A stretch of DNA of 64,000 nucleotides from an uncultured Dehalococcoidia bacterium. Its GTDB lineage: Bacteria; Chloroflexota; Dehalococcoidia; Lucifugimonadales; UBA3495. Position numbers and translations under genes: made by a program. The notes beneath the pieces were generated by a model. It saw only the letters and a program-made list of their open reading frames with translations, did no database searches and was not told the DNA's origin. The stretch covers positions 310,001 through 374,000 of the forward strand of contig CATOSK010000007.1 in assembly GCA_951812535.1 (NCBI GenBank). The letters run 5' to 3'. Shown in pieces: positions 49,965-59,136 of the stretch; position 1 is the stretch's first letter, and every line of letters starts with the position of its first letter.

Positions 49965-50048
49965 GCCCGTTGAACCACCTGGACAGCATCCCCGCTTCTT
50001 TCCTTTTTCCCCTCAGTTCCCGGTCCGTGACGGAGGCGGCTGCCTAAG

Positions 50049-51974
50049 ATGGAGTGGGCCTGGCTGATACCCGTCTTCAGCTTCGTTGCTGTCCCCCTGA
50101 TCGTCCTGTTCGGGAAGCATCTTCCGTGGAAGGGATCGCCCCTGGCCATCCTGGCCATCGCGGGGGGATTCGCTCTTTTCTGGGTGGTGCTGTTCTCCTT
50201 CATCGGGGCGTCGCCGGACACGGCCGGATGCGCCGAGAGCGGCCACACGGGCTCGCTGACCTGCGAGTACAGCGTCAACTGGTTCGAGGCGGGGCTGACG
50301 GGCGACGCCGGAGAAGGGGAGAGAATCAGCCTCAACTGGGGCATCCTCGTGGACCCGCTCACCGTGGTGATGATCGGTCTGATAACCTTCGTCGCGCTGA
50401 TGGTGCAGGTCTACTCCCTGGGCTATATGCGCGGCGACCCGCGGCTGGACTGGTACTTCGCTTTTCATGCGCTGTTCATCGCGGCCATGCTGACGCTGGC
50501 GGTGGCGGACAACTTCCTGCTGCTGTACGTGGCGTGGGAGCTGGTGGGGTTATGCTCCTACCTGTTGATTGGCTTCTGGTTCGAGCGTCCTTCGGCGCGG
50601 GAGGCGGCCAAGAAGGCTTTCATAGTCACCCGCATCGGAGACGTGGGACTGCTCATCGGGATATTGCTGCTGTGGCGGGAGGTGGGCAGCTTCAGCATGA
50701 CCGCCGCCTTCGACGCGGTCCACAGTGGAGCCATCGGACAGGGGACAGCCACCATCGCCGCCCTGCTGCTGTTTGCGGGCGCGGCGGGAAAGTCGGCCCA
50801 GTTCCCGCTCCACGTTTGGCTGCCGGACGCAATGGAGGGCCCCACGCCGGTGAGCGCGCTGATCCACGCGGCGACGATGGTGGTGGCGGGCGTGTACCTG
50901 GTGGCGCGGGCTTTTCCCATCTTCGAAGCATCCGACTACGCCCTGATGATCGTGGCCATAATCGGGCTGGTGACGGCCCTGGGCTCCTCAACCATTGCCC
51001 TGGTCGCCACCGACCTGAAGCGGATACTGGCCTATTCCACCATCAGCCACCTGGGGCTGATGATGCTGGCCCTGGGGGCCTTCGGCTACACCGCCGCCAT
51101 ATTCCACCTGCTGGCGCACGGCTTCTCCAAGGCGCTGCTGTTCCTGGGGGCGGGCAGCGTGATGCACAGCACCGACGAACTGGACATCCGGAAGATGGGC
51201 GGGCTGCGGAAGGTGATGCCCCTGACGGCCCTGCTGTTCTCGATAGGGGCGCTGTCGCTGGGAGGCATACCCATCCTGGCCGGGTTCTGGAGCAAGGACG
51301 AAATCCTGATAGCGGTGAACAAGAACCTGCCGCCGGTGTTCATCGTGTTCACGCTCCTGACTGCCTTCCTGAGCGCCCTGTACATGGCGCGGGCAATGTT
51401 CACGGTGTTCTTCGGGAACCTGAATCCAGAGCACGAGCACGTCCATGACGCCCCACCGACAATGGCGGTAACGATGGCCCTGCTGGCAGTCCTGGCCCTG
51501 GTATTCGGGCTGATGACCTTCGACTGGCCCGGGCCGTACAACGGTATCGGCAACTTCGTTTTCTACGACCACGCCGAGGGATTCCACTTCCTGCCGTGGC
51601 TGGGAATACTGTCCATCATCCTGGCGGTGGGAGCATTCGTCCTGGCCTGGCTGGTCTACGTCCGCAAGAGCCTTTCCATTGACGGGATGAAGAACCGGAT
51701 CAGCGCGGCGCTGCGGCTGGCGGAGAACAAGTACCTGGTGGACGAGCTCTACCAGTTCGTCATCGACCAAGCCGTGCTAAGGCTGGCGCGGGCCATCGGA
51801 TGGACGGACCGGGCCATCGTCAACGACGTGGGAGTCAACGGGCCGGCCAATACCGTGCGCCGCTTCGGAGTTGCCCTGCGCGTCCACGTCACCGGCCACG
51901 TCTACTCCTACGCGTTGGGGATGACCCTGGGAGCCATCGCCCTGGCCATCATCGTCTGGATGCAGGCAGCGTAG
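50049..51974 (+). CDS. nuoL: NADH-quinone oxidoreductase subunit L
   Basis: NuoL is the distal antiporter-like proton pump subunit with the long lateral helix. It has 641 residues; helix and channel features are WGILVDPLTVVMIG, LYVAWELVGLCSYLLIGFW, SAQFPLHVWLPDAMEGPTPVSALIHAATMV (channel lysine/histidine region), AYSTISHLGLMMLALG, GGIPILAGFWSKDEIL and a C-terminal amphipathic helix. GGAGG sequence lies upstream of the ATG. Confidence 0.97.
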   Translation: MEWAWLIPVFSFVAVPLIVLFGKHLPWKGSPLAILAIAGGFALFWVVLFSFIGASPDTAGCAESGHTGSLTCEYSVNWFEAGLTGDAGEGERISLNWGILVDPLTVVMIGLITFVALMVQVYSLGYMRGDPRLDWYFAFHALFIAAMLTLAVADNFLLLYVAWELVGLCSYLLIGFWFERPSAREAAKKAFIVTRIGDVGLLIGILLLWREVGSFSMTAAFDAVHSGAIGQGTATIAALLLFAGAAGKSAQFPLHVWLPDAMEGPTPVSALIHAATMVVAGVYLVARAFPIFEASDYALMIVAIIGLVTALGSSTIALVATDLKRILAYSTISHLGLMMLALGAFGYTAAIFHLLAHGFSKALLFLGAGSVMHSTDELDIRKMGGLRKVMPLTALLFSIGALSLGGIPILAGFWSKDEILIAVNKNLPPVFIVFTLLTAFLSALYMARAMFTVFFGNLNPEHEHVHDAPPTMAVTMALLAVLALVFGLMTFDWPGPYNGIGNFVFYDHAEGFHFLPWLGILSIILAVGAFVLAWLVYVRKSLSIDGMKNRISAALRLAENKYLVDELYQFVIDQAVLRLARAIGWTDRAIVNDVGVNGPANTVRRFGVALRVHVTGHVYSYALGMTLGAIALAIIVWMQAA

Positions 51975-51997
51975 AGGGAAGGGGCGGTCAAGGGCGG

Positions 51998-53512
51998 ATG
52001 ACTCAGTTCGACCAGATATCCGTGTTCCTGGTGATTGCCATTCCGTTGGCGGGGGCGATCATCGCCATGTTCCTGCCGAAGGACCGGCAGGAACCGGCCT
52101 GGTACTTCGCCATCCTGGTCTCTTTCGCGACCCTGGTATTGTCGGTCGTCATCTTTGCCCGCTACGACTACGGGGCGGGCGGGTATCAGTTCGTCCGAGA
52201 GTTCCAGTGGCTGGGGGAGCCGCTGAACATCTCTCTTTACCTGGCGGTGGACGGCATCGCTGCGCCGCTGGTGCTGCTGAATGGAATAGTCCTGTTCGGG
52301 GCAGTGCTGATTTCCCAGACCATAACCCGCCGTCCCCGGGACTTCTTCGTGCTGCTGCTGGCGTTGGGGTCGGGCGTGTTCGGCGTGTTCGTGGTGCAGG
52401 ACCTGTTCTTCCTGTTCTTCTTCTACGAGCTGGCGGTGCTGCCCATGTACCTGCTCATCGGCGTGTGGGGGAGCAGCACGGACTTTGTGACCTTCCTGCG
52501 CACCAAGGAATACGGCGCGATGAAGCTGATGATATTCCTGGTGGCGGGAAGCGTCCTCATCTGGATCGGCATCCTGGCGATGTACACCGCCGCCGCCGGA
52601 GAGGGTTCCCCCACGTTCTCGATGGTGCGAATGGGAGAACTGGCGGCCGCCGGGGCCTTCAGCGAGAGCTTCCAGAACTGGGTGTTCCCCCTGTTCATGA
52701 TCGGGTTCGGGGTGCTGGCGGGGTTGTGGCCCTTCCACACCTGGTCTCCCGACGGGCACGTAGCGGCTCCCACCGGGGTCAGTATGCTCCACGCCGGGGT
52801 GCTGATGAAGTTGGGGGCCTTCGGCATCATCCGGGTGGGGATGGTCCTGCTGCCCGAGGGGGCGGAGAACTGGATGCCTATCCTGATACTGCTGGGCACG
52901 GTGAACGTGGTCTACGGGGCGATATCGGCCATATCCCAGCAGGACCTGAAGTACATCATTGGGTACTCCAGCGTGAGCCATATGGGGTACGTCATCATGG
53001 GAATCGCCACGCTGCATCCGGTAGGACTGGCGGGGGCGGTGCTGCAGATGTTCTCCCACGGGATAATGACGGCCCTGATGTTCGCCATGGTGGGTGCGAT
53101 TTACGAGCGTTCCCACATCCGCGACATCAACGTACTGAACGGGCTGATGAAGCGGATGGGGACGGCCAGCTTCTTCTTCGCCATCGCGGGACTGGCATCC
53201 CTGGGCCTGCCGGGCCTGAGCGGGTTCATCGCGGAGTTCATGGTGTTCGTGGGCGCATTCCGCACCTACCTGCCGCTGGCGGTGCTGGCGGTGGCGGGGG
53301 CGGCCATCACCGCGGTATACATCCTGCGGCTCCTGGCGCGGACCTTCTTCGGGGAGGCGGACCCGCGGTGGGAGCACCTGACCGACGCCAGCCCGGTGGA
53401 GAAGACCGTCGGCGGCGCTTTCGTACTGGTCCTGATTGTTGTGGGCGTGTGGCCGGCCCCGCTGCTGCGGGTAATCAACACCGGCGTTGATTCCGTGCTG
53501 CGGGTGTTCTAG
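51998..53512 (+). CDS. nuoM: NADH-quinone oxidoreductase subunit M
   Basis: NuoM is the middle antiporter-like pump. The ATG at 51998 is preceded by AAGGGCGG and gives 504 residues; the frame is open further upstream, but only in nuoL. Features are VDGIAAPLVLLNGIV, FFYELAVLPMYLLIGVWG (channel glutamate), WPFHTWSPDGHVAAPTGVSMLHAGVLMK, GYSSVSHMGYVIMG and LPGLSGFIAEFMVFVGAF. Confidence 0.97.
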   Translation: MTQFDQISVFLVIAIPLAGAIIAMFLPKDRQEPAWYFAILVSFATLVLSVVIFARYDYGAGGYQFVREFQWLGEPLNISLYLAVDGIAAPLVLLNGIVLFGAVLISQTITRRPRDFFVLLLALGSGVFGVFVVQDLFFLFFFYELAVLPMYLLIGVWGSSTDFVTFLRTKEYGAMKLMIFLVAGSVLIWIGILAMYTAAAGEGSPTFSMVRMGELAAAGAFSESFQNWVFPLFMIGFGVLAGLWPFHTWSPDGHVAAPTGVSMLHAGVLMKLGAFGIIRVGMVLLPEGAENWMPILILLGTVNVVYGAISAISQQDLKYIIGYSSVSHMGYVIMGIATLHPVGLAGAVLQMFSHGIMTALMFAMVGAIYERSHIRDINVLNGLMKRMGTASFFFAIAGLASLGLPGLSGFIAEFMVFVGAFRTYLPLAVLAVAGAAITAVYILRLLARTFFGEADPRWEHLTDASPVEKTVGGAFVLVLIVVGVWPAPLLRVINTGVDSVLRVF

Positions 53513-53517
53513 GTCTG

Positions 53518-55080
53518 ATGACTTCCCTGACTGCAAACATCCACCTGCTGACGCCGGAGTTCGTCCTGGCCGGCCTGGCGCTGCTGGTGTTCGTCGTGGA
53601 CCTGTTCCTGCCGGAGGACCGGAAGGACCTGCTGGCGTGGCTGGCGGCGCTGGGGCTGATCGGGGTGGCGGTCCTGTCCCTGTTCATGCTCAACGGGCAG
53701 ACGGAGACCCTGTACGGCGGGCTGCTGGCGGTGGACGGGTTCTCCCTGTTCTTCAAGATCGTCTTCCTGGCCATCGGTGTGTTCGTCATCCTGAGCTCCA
53801 TCGACTTCGTGAAGCAGCACCTGGACCACGCCGGAGAGTTCTACGGGCTGATCCTGTTCTCCATCCTGGGGATGAACCTGATGGCCATGTCGAGGGAGCT
53901 GCTGACGGCCTACATCTCGCTGGAGTTGCTGAGTTTCAGCCTGTACGTGATGGTGGCCTACGGGCTGGGGAACGCGAAGTCCAACGAGGCGTCGATCAAG
54001 TACATTATCGTAGGGGCCTTCTCGTCGGCCATCCTGCTTTACGGCGTCAGCATGGTCTACGGGGCGCTGGGGACGACGCGCTTCCTGGAGATAAGCGAGG
54101 CACTTTCCGGGCTGAACGAGGTCAACCCGGCGCTGTGGGTGGGCTGGGCGTTGATCCTGGTGGGGCTGGGATTCAAGCTGTCGGCGGTCCCTTTCCACAT
54201 GTGGGCACCGGACGCATACGAGGGAGCGCCGCTGCCGGTGACGGCCTACCTGGCCATTGCCTCCAAGACGGCGGCTTTCGCGCTGGTCATCCGGCTGGCG
54301 GCGGAAGGGCTGATTCCCGCTACGGAGCGGTGGGCCGACCTGCAATACGTTCTGGCGGGACTGGCGACCGTGACGATGCTGGTGGGCAACCTGGTGGCTT
54401 TGGCGCAGAGCAACGTGAAGCGATTGATGGCCTACTCCAGCATCGGCCACGTCGGATACGCCCTGGCGGGCATCGCGGCCCTGTCGTCGGGCTCCCTGCT
54501 GGCGGCCAACGGGGTTATCTTCTATCTCGTTGCTTACTCCATCACGAATATGCTGGTGTTCGCGGCGCTGATATCCTTCTTCAACATGACGGGGGAGGAG
54601 GAGATCGCCAGCGTGGCGGGGCTGGCGGACCGGCAGCCGCTGCTGGCGGCGTGCATAGCCATGGGACTGTTCTCCCTGGCGGGCCTGCCCATCTTCGTGG
54701 GGTTCACCGCCAAGTTCTACCTGTTCACCGCCGTCGCGGACGGAGGATTCCTGTGGCTGGCGGCACTGGCCATTTTCACCAGCCTGATATCCCTGTACTA
54801 CTACCTGCAGGTAATCCGGCAGATGTACATCCAGCCGGCGCTGGCCGCGGGGGCGCCTCCCGAGCATGACGAACATGGAGATGAAGCCCACGGCGATGGC
54901 TCCCACCATAATGAGCCGGAACCATCCGGGCCTCCGCTGGCCCGGCCTTCGCCGGTGCTGCTGGCGGTCCTGGGGGTTGCGCTGGTGGTGGTGATATGGC
55001 TGGGGGTGTATCCGGCGCCGGTGCTGGACTGGGCGGAGGTTGCGAGCCAGGCGATCCTGCCCAACGCGCCAGTACCCTGA
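53518..55080 (+). CDS. nuoN: NADH-quinone oxidoreductase subunit N
   Basis: NuoN is the proximal antiporter-like pump. The 520 residues include LLTAYISLELLSFSLYVMVAY (channel glutamate), SAVPFHMWAPDAYEGAPLPVTAYLAIASK, AYSSIGHVGYALAGIAAL and GLPIFVGFTAKFYLF. Near the C-terminus a hydrophilic His/Glu-rich insert (HDEHGDEAHGDGSHHNE) lies between the last two helices, unusual and possibly metal-binding. This gene ends the operon; nuoE, nuoF and nuoG are absent. Confidence 0.96.
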   Translation: MTSLTANIHLLTPEFVLAGLALLVFVVDLFLPEDRKDLLAWLAALGLIGVAVLSLFMLNGQTETLYGGLLAVDGFSLFFKIVFLAIGVFVILSSIDFVKQHLDHAGEFYGLILFSILGMNLMAMSRELLTAYISLELLSFSLYVMVAYGLGNAKSNEASIKYIIVGAFSSAILLYGVSMVYGALGTTRFLEISEALSGLNEVNPALWVGWALILVGLGFKLSAVPFHMWAPDAYEGAPLPVTAYLAIASKTAAFALVIRLAAEGLIPATERWADLQYVLAGLATVTMLVGNLVALAQSNVKRLMAYSSIGHVGYALAGIAALSSGSLLAANGVIFYLVAYSITNMLVFAALISFFNMTGEEEIASVAGLADRQPLLAACIAMGLFSLAGLPIFVGFTAKFYLFTAVADGGFLWLAALAIFTSLISLYYYLQVIRQMYIQPALAAGAPPEHDEHGDEAHGDGSHHNEPEPSGPPLARPSPVLLAVLGVALVVVIWLGVYPAPVLDWAEVASQAILPNAPVP

Positions 55081-55113
55081 TGCCGGGACATCGCAAGAGG
55101 CAGACGGCGGCTC

Positions 55114-55122
55114 TGATATAAT
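55114..55122 (+). promoter_or_regulatory. Extended -10 promoter for the LOG-like gene and eno
   Basis: TGATATAAT (55114-55122) is an exact TGn-TATAAT extended -10, about 58 bp before the next start. No -35 box is needed or seen. Confidence 0.6.
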
Positions 55123-55179
55123 TGGCGTCTGACCCAGCGGTTTTCCGACCCGAGGCAGCATGGAGAGGTAATCAGCCCG

Positions 55180-55713
55180 ATGATAATCTCGGTTATCGGC
55201 GGCAGCACGGCCAAGGCGGAGCACGTGGAACTGGCAGAAGAAGTGGGCCGCCTCCTGGCCCGGCGCAATGTGATGGTGGCCTGCGGGGGGAAGACGGGGG
55301 TCATGGAAGCCGTCTGCCGGGGAGCCAAGGCCGCGGGGGGACTGACCATCGGGATTCTGCCGGGAAGGACCTCCCGGGAGTCCAACAACTACGTGGACAT
55401 TCCCATCGTCACCACCATCGGGTATGCGCGGAACGTCATCGTGGTGAACACGGGCGACGCGGTAATCGCGGTGGGCGGGGCTTTCGGGACGCTGTCGGAA
55501 ATTGCCCACGCGCTGGGGGACGGAATTCCGGTTGTCGGCCTGAGCACGTGGAAGCTGTCCATCAAAGGGGACGGCGACCCGATTGTGGACGGGGTAATCG
55601 AGGCTGACACTCCCGAAGACGCGGTGGACAAGGCCATCGAGGCAGCCCTGGCCCGCCTGCGCAGCGAAGGGGAATCCGCCGAAGCCGCCGCCGGAGCACA
55701 GTATGACCGCTAG
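55180..55713 (+). CDS. TIGR00725/LOG-like nucleotide-binding Rossmann protein
   Basis: This is 177 residues. The phosphate-binding [10 protein letters not shown] start, [20 protein letters not shown] and [18 protein letters not shown] (GGxGTLxE) match TIGR00725, a relative of LOG phosphoribohydrolases and DprA. LOG enzymes release free cytokinin-type bases from nucleotides; whether this one does is unknown. Its end overlaps the enolase start by 11 bp, so it is coupled to eno. Confidence 0.88.
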   Translation: MIISVIGGSTAKAEHVELAEEVGRLLARRNVMVACGGKTGVMEAVCRGAKAAGGLTIGILPGRTSRESNNYVDIPIVTTIGYARNVIVVNTGDAVIAVGGAFGTLSEIAHALGDGIPVVGLSTWKLSIKGDGDPIVDGVIEADTPEDAVDKAIEAALARLRSEGESAEAAAGAQYDR

Positions 55714-57016
55714 GCCCGTGACCATCGCCGCCGTGACGGGAAGGGAGGCCCTGGACTCGCGGGGCAACCCCACCGTGGAGGCGGAGGTGGCGCTGTCCAA
55801 CGGAGTGCGGGCCCACGCTCTGGTCCCCTCAGGGGCCAGCACGGGCACCCACGAGGCGCTGGAACTCAGGGACAAAGACGCATCCCGGTTCGGTGGGGCG
55901 GGTGTGAGGCAGGCCGTGGGCAACGTCAACACCGTTATCGGTCCGCACCTGACGGGAGCGGACCCGTCGAGCCAGGAGGACATCGACCGGCGGCTCATCG
56001 AACTGGACGGGGAGGCTGACAAGAGCCGGCTGGGGGCCAATGCCATCCTGGCCGTTTCCATGGCCGTGGCCCGGGCCGCAGCGGCGGGATGCGGTGACGC
56101 GCCCCGGGAGCTGTGGCAACACCTGTCCCAGGGCGGGCCGGTCAGCCTGCCCGCGCCGATGTTCAACATCCTGAACGGGGGGCGGCACGCCTCGGACTCG
56201 GCGGACATTCAGGAGTTCATGGTTATCCCCGCCGGAGTGCCGACCTTCTCGGACGCGCTGCGGGCCGGAGCGGAAATCTACCAGTCCCTGAAGAACATCC
56301 TGCGGGGACAGGGCCACAACCTGAACGTGGGCGACGAGGGCGGGTTCGCTCCTTCGCTTCCTTCCAACCGGGCCGCGATAGACACCGTGCTGGAAGCGGT
56401 GGAAGCGGCCGGGTATTCACCGGGGGAGCAGGTGTTCGTGGCGCTGGACGTTGCGGCGTCGGAGCTGTTTGACCGGGACACGGGTTCCTACGTGCTGGAA
56501 CGGGAGGGGGCCACGCTGACTTCGACGGAGCTGGTGGACCTGTACGGCGAGTGGTGCGGGCGGTATCCCATCATCAGCATCGAGGACGGACTGGATGAGG
56601 ACGACTGGGAGGGCTGGGCGCTGCTGAACCAGCGGATCGGGGAGTCGGTGCAGCTGGTGGGGGACGACCTGTTCGTGACCAACATCGAACGCATCCAGCG
56701 GGGCGTGGACGGCAAGAACGCCAACGCGGTGCTGCTGAAGCCCAACCAGATCGGGTCGCTGTCCGAGACGAAACAAGCCCTGGAGATGACCCGCCGGGCG
56801 GGTTGGGGCGCGGTGATGAGCCACCGTTCCGGCGAGACGGAGGACACCACCATCGCGGACCTGTCCGTGGCGTGGAACGTGGGCCAGATCAAGGCGGGGG
56901 CGCCAGCGCGGTCGGAAAGGGTTGCCAAGTACAACCGCCTGCTTAGAATAGAGGAGGCCCTGGGGGAGAACGCCGTCTATTCGGGCATGGGGGCCTATGA
57001 ATACCTCAAGCTCTAA
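55703..57016 (+). CDS. eno: Enolase
   Basis: Enolase interconverts 2-phosphoglycerate and phosphoenolpyruvate. It has 437 residues with [32 protein letters not shown], the metal ligands in [15 protein letters not shown] and GDDLFVTN, catalytic lysine in [13 protein letters not shown] and [15 protein letters not shown]. It lies between a LOG-like gene and a small membrane gene with overlaps at both ends; gap follows about 1 kb later, so glycolytic genes cluster here. Confidence 0.97.
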   Translation: MTARPVTIAAVTGREALDSRGNPTVEAEVALSNGVRAHALVPSGASTGTHEALELRDKDASRFGGAGVRQAVGNVNTVIGPHLTGADPSSQEDIDRRLIELDGEADKSRLGANAILAVSMAVARAAAAGCGDAPRELWQHLSQGGPVSLPAPMFNILNGGRHASDSADIQEFMVIPAGVPTFSDALRAGAEIYQSLKNILRGQGHNLNVGDEGGFAPSLPSNRAAIDTVLEAVEAAGYSPGEQVFVALDVAASELFDRDTGSYVLEREGATLTSTELVDLYGEWCGRYPIISIEDGLDEDDWEGWALLNQRIGESVQLVGDDLFVTNIERIQRGVDGKNANAVLLKPNQIGSLSETKQALEMTRRAGWGAVMSHRSGETEDTTIADLSVAWNVGQIKAGAPARSERVAKYNRLLRIEEALGENAVYSGMGAYEYLKL

Positions 57017-57362
57017 CCTGTGGCTGGCGTGGCGCATCGGCCGATACCTGTTCCTGCGGCTGTTCAGGAACACGGCCCGGTTCGGAATCTGGCTGGCTGT
57101 CCGGAGCGTACAGTTCGTCGTAGGCTGCCTGGGGTTGATCGCTTCCCCGGCGGTGTCGGGGCGCTCCCAGGACGAGTTCAAGGACCTGGTGCAGCCCGAC
57201 GCTCCCGGCGGGCCGACTGCCAGCGGAGGGACCGACGGGTTCTGGCGGATGTACATGCAGGCCTATTCTCCCCGGCTGTGGCGGATGCGGAAACTGCTGC
57301 CCCGGTCCGCTGGCAAGACCTTTGAGGAAGACAAGGGCGGCGACACCCAAGGACTGCGGTGA
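56997..57362 (+). CDS. Small hypothetical membrane-associated protein
   Basis: The ATG overlaps the end of eno by 20 bp; the protein has 121 residues. Residues 8-50 are basic then hydrophobic ([20 protein letters not shown], then [19 protein letters not shown]), suggesting one or two membrane helices; the C-terminal half is soluble with [21 protein letters not shown]. No family is recognised. The overlap and codon composition support it, but it could be chance overlap. Confidence 0.55.
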   Translation: MNTSSSNLWLAWRIGRYLFLRLFRNTARFGIWLAVRSVQFVVGCLGLIASPAVSGRSQDEFKDLVQPDAPGGPTASGGTDGFWRMYMQAYSPRLWRMRKLLPRSAGKTFEEDKGGDTQGLR

Positions 57363-57473
57363 GTGCCCCGGGGCGCCACTGGGGAATTGGCGAGATGGCG
57401 CCGGACTTGTGCCCAGCCCCGGGAATTGCGGTGTTGTCAAAGGCACCTGGCGTAGTTGGCGCGGGTGACGAGG

Positions 57474-57827
57474 ATGTTCTGTAGACGGTGCGGAGCCGCT
57501 GTTGTCCAGGGTCAACAGTACTGTTCGTGCGGGCAGTTTCAGCCGGCCGGGGCGGCAAGCCAGCCGTCCAACCCTACGCCGTCCAACGCGGACATGCCCC
57601 AGGAGTTCTATACCCGGATCGAGAGCGAGGTTACGAGAACCGGGAAGGACAACTTCCGCAAAGGTTTGGCGATTGGCCTGGGATTCCTGCTGGCGTTCCT
57701 GATCCTGGAAGCGGCAATAGATTCCCTGGTGCTGGCGCAAAACCTGCTGATAGGCATTGGGCTCCTGGTGATGGTGGGGTTGATAGTGGTCAACCTGCTC
57801 TTTCTTGGAAAACGCTGGTTCCTATAG
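57474..57827 (+). CDS. Zinc-ribbon protein with two C-terminal membrane helices
   Basis: The start at MFCRRCG (57474) suits a zinc-ribbon protein of 117 residues; upstream TTG (57456) and GTG (57465) are alternatives. The ribbon is CRRCGAAVVQGQQYCSCG (four cysteines), followed by a Pro/Ser linker, an acidic segment and two hydrophobic helices (LAIGLGFLLAFLILEAAI and LIGIGLLVMVGLIVVNLLF). This zinc-ribbon plus membrane design is common in bacteria without known role. Confidence 0.7.
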   Translation: MFCRRCGAAVVQGQQYCSCGQFQPAGAASQPSNPTPSNADMPQEFYTRIESEVTRTGKDNFRKGLAIGLGFLLAFLILEAAIDSLVLAQNLLIGIGLLVMVGLIVVNLLFLGKRWFL

Positions 57828-57841
57828 CCAGGGTTGTCCCT

Positions 57842-57975
57842 GGAAACTATCTCGAAACGCCCAGTCCAGAGGTGTAAGCGGAGGGCGATGGGGACGACGG
57901 GGGCCTGGATTCCCGCCTCCGCGGGAATGACGGGAGGAGGCCCGGGAATAATGGGAGGAGGCGCGGGAATGACCG
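57842..57975. repeat. Decayed copy of the palindromic element
   Basis: AAACTATCTCGAAAC at the left end (57844-57858 region) matches the left end of the element at 6569-6725 with one change, and the 40-bp palindromic core recurs at 57895-57934 with three changes. The right inverted end is missing. The tail contains a duplicated GGGAGGAGG-C-CGGGAAT segment. It lies between the zinc-ribbon gene and gap. Confidence 0.7.
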
Positions 57976-58015
57976 GTTGCGCTCATCCGGCAAACAAACT
58001 TAGGGAGAAGTAACA

Positions 58016-59029
58016 ATGACGACTCGGATCGGAATCAACGGATTTGGCCGCATCGGCCGCCTGGTGACGAGGGCCACCCTGGACCGGCACCCGGACAGCC
58101 TGGAAGTGGCGGCGGTGAACGACCTGACCGACGCCCAGACCAACGCCCACCTGTTCAAGTACGACACCAACTTCGGCGTTTATCCCGGAGAGGTGGCTGC
58201 CGACGGCGGCGACCTGATTATTGACGGCCGGGGCATCCGGGTATTCCAGGAGCGGGACCCGGCCCAGATTCCATGGTCGGAGATGGGGGTGGACATCGTG
58301 GTGGAGTCCACCGGAATCTTCACCGACGGCGAGCAGGCGGGAGGGCACCTGAAGGGGGGCGCCAGCAAGGTCGTCATCTCCGCCCCGGCGAGCAACGTGG
58401 ACCTGACCATGGTCATGGGGGTCAACGACGACAACTACGACCCGGAGGCGCACACGATTGTCTCCAACGCATCCTGCACCACCAACTGCTTCGCCCCAAT
58501 GGTGAAGGTGCTGCACGAGGCCTTCGGGATCGAACACGGCCTGATGTCCACGATTCACTCCTACACCAACGACCAGGCCATCCTGGACCAGCGGCACTCG
58601 GACCTGCGCCGGGCGCGGGCCGCCGCCCAGAACATCATCCCGACCAGCACCGGGGCCGCCCGGGCGGTGGGGCTGGTCCTGCCCGAGCTGAACGGGCGGC
58701 TGCACGGCATCGCCTTCCGGGTCCCCACCTCCACCGGATCGGTGACGGACTTCGTGGCCGACCTGGGGCGGGGCGTGACGGCCGAAGAGGTCAACGAGGC
58801 CTTCAGGGTGGCTGCCGAGGGCGCGCTGAAGGGTATCCTGGAGTACACGGAGGACCCAATAGTCAGCTCGGACGTGCGGGGCAACCCGCACAGCTGCGTC
58901 TTCGACGCCCTGTCCACCATGGTGATGCAGGACCGGATGGTCAAAATCATGGGGTGGTACGACAACGAGTGGGGATACTCCTGCCGCACCGTGGACCTGT
59001 GCAACTTCATAGCCGATAAAGGCCTCTAA
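58016..59029 (+). CDS. gap: Glyceraldehyde-3-phosphate dehydrogenase, type I
   Basis: GAPDH oxidises glyceraldehyde-3-phosphate with phosphate and NAD(P). The 337 residues contain INGFGRIGR (dinucleotide site), VNDLTD, the catalytic SNASCTTNC (Cys154), HSYTNDQ (His about 181), PTSTGAARAVG and WYDNEWGYSCR. GGGAGAAG lies 7 bp before the ATG. An inverted repeat downstream (59061-59106) ends the transcript. Confidence 0.97.
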   Translation: MTTRIGINGFGRIGRLVTRATLDRHPDSLEVAAVNDLTDAQTNAHLFKYDTNFGVYPGEVAADGGDLIIDGRGIRVFQERDPAQIPWSEMGVDIVVESTGIFTDGEQAGGHLKGGASKVVISAPASNVDLTMVMGVNDDNYDPEAHTIVSNASCTTNCFAPMVKVLHEAFGIEHGLMSTIHSYTNDQAILDQRHSDLRRARAAAQNIIPTSTGAARAVGLVLPELNGRLHGIAFRVPTSTGSVTDFVADLGRGVTAEEVNEAFRVAAEGALKGILEYTEDPIVSSDVRGNPHSCVFDALSTMVMQDRMVKIMGWYDNEWGYSCRTVDLCNFIADKGL

Positions 59030-59060
59030 GCTCGGTTCCCGGCCCACCGGCACCGAACAC

Positions 59061-59106
59061 GGGAGGAAGCGCCACCCCGATGCGGGGGCGGGCTTCCTCC
59101 CTTTCG
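59061..59106 (+). terminator. Terminator of gap
   Basis: GGGAGGAAGC (59061-59070) pairs with GCTTCCTCCC (59092-59101) over 10 bp, with a smaller CCCC/GGGG stem inside, followed by TTTCGTGACTT. Confidence 0.7.
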
Positions 59107-59136
59107 TGACTTGGCCCCCGGATTAAGCCCAGCGTA

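Noticed and set aside
53509..56208. 899-codon open frame on the minus strand opposite nuoN and eno
   Set aside because: It is the antisense shadow of well-supported genes in a high-GC genome, rich in Gln/Arg/His, and has no domain.
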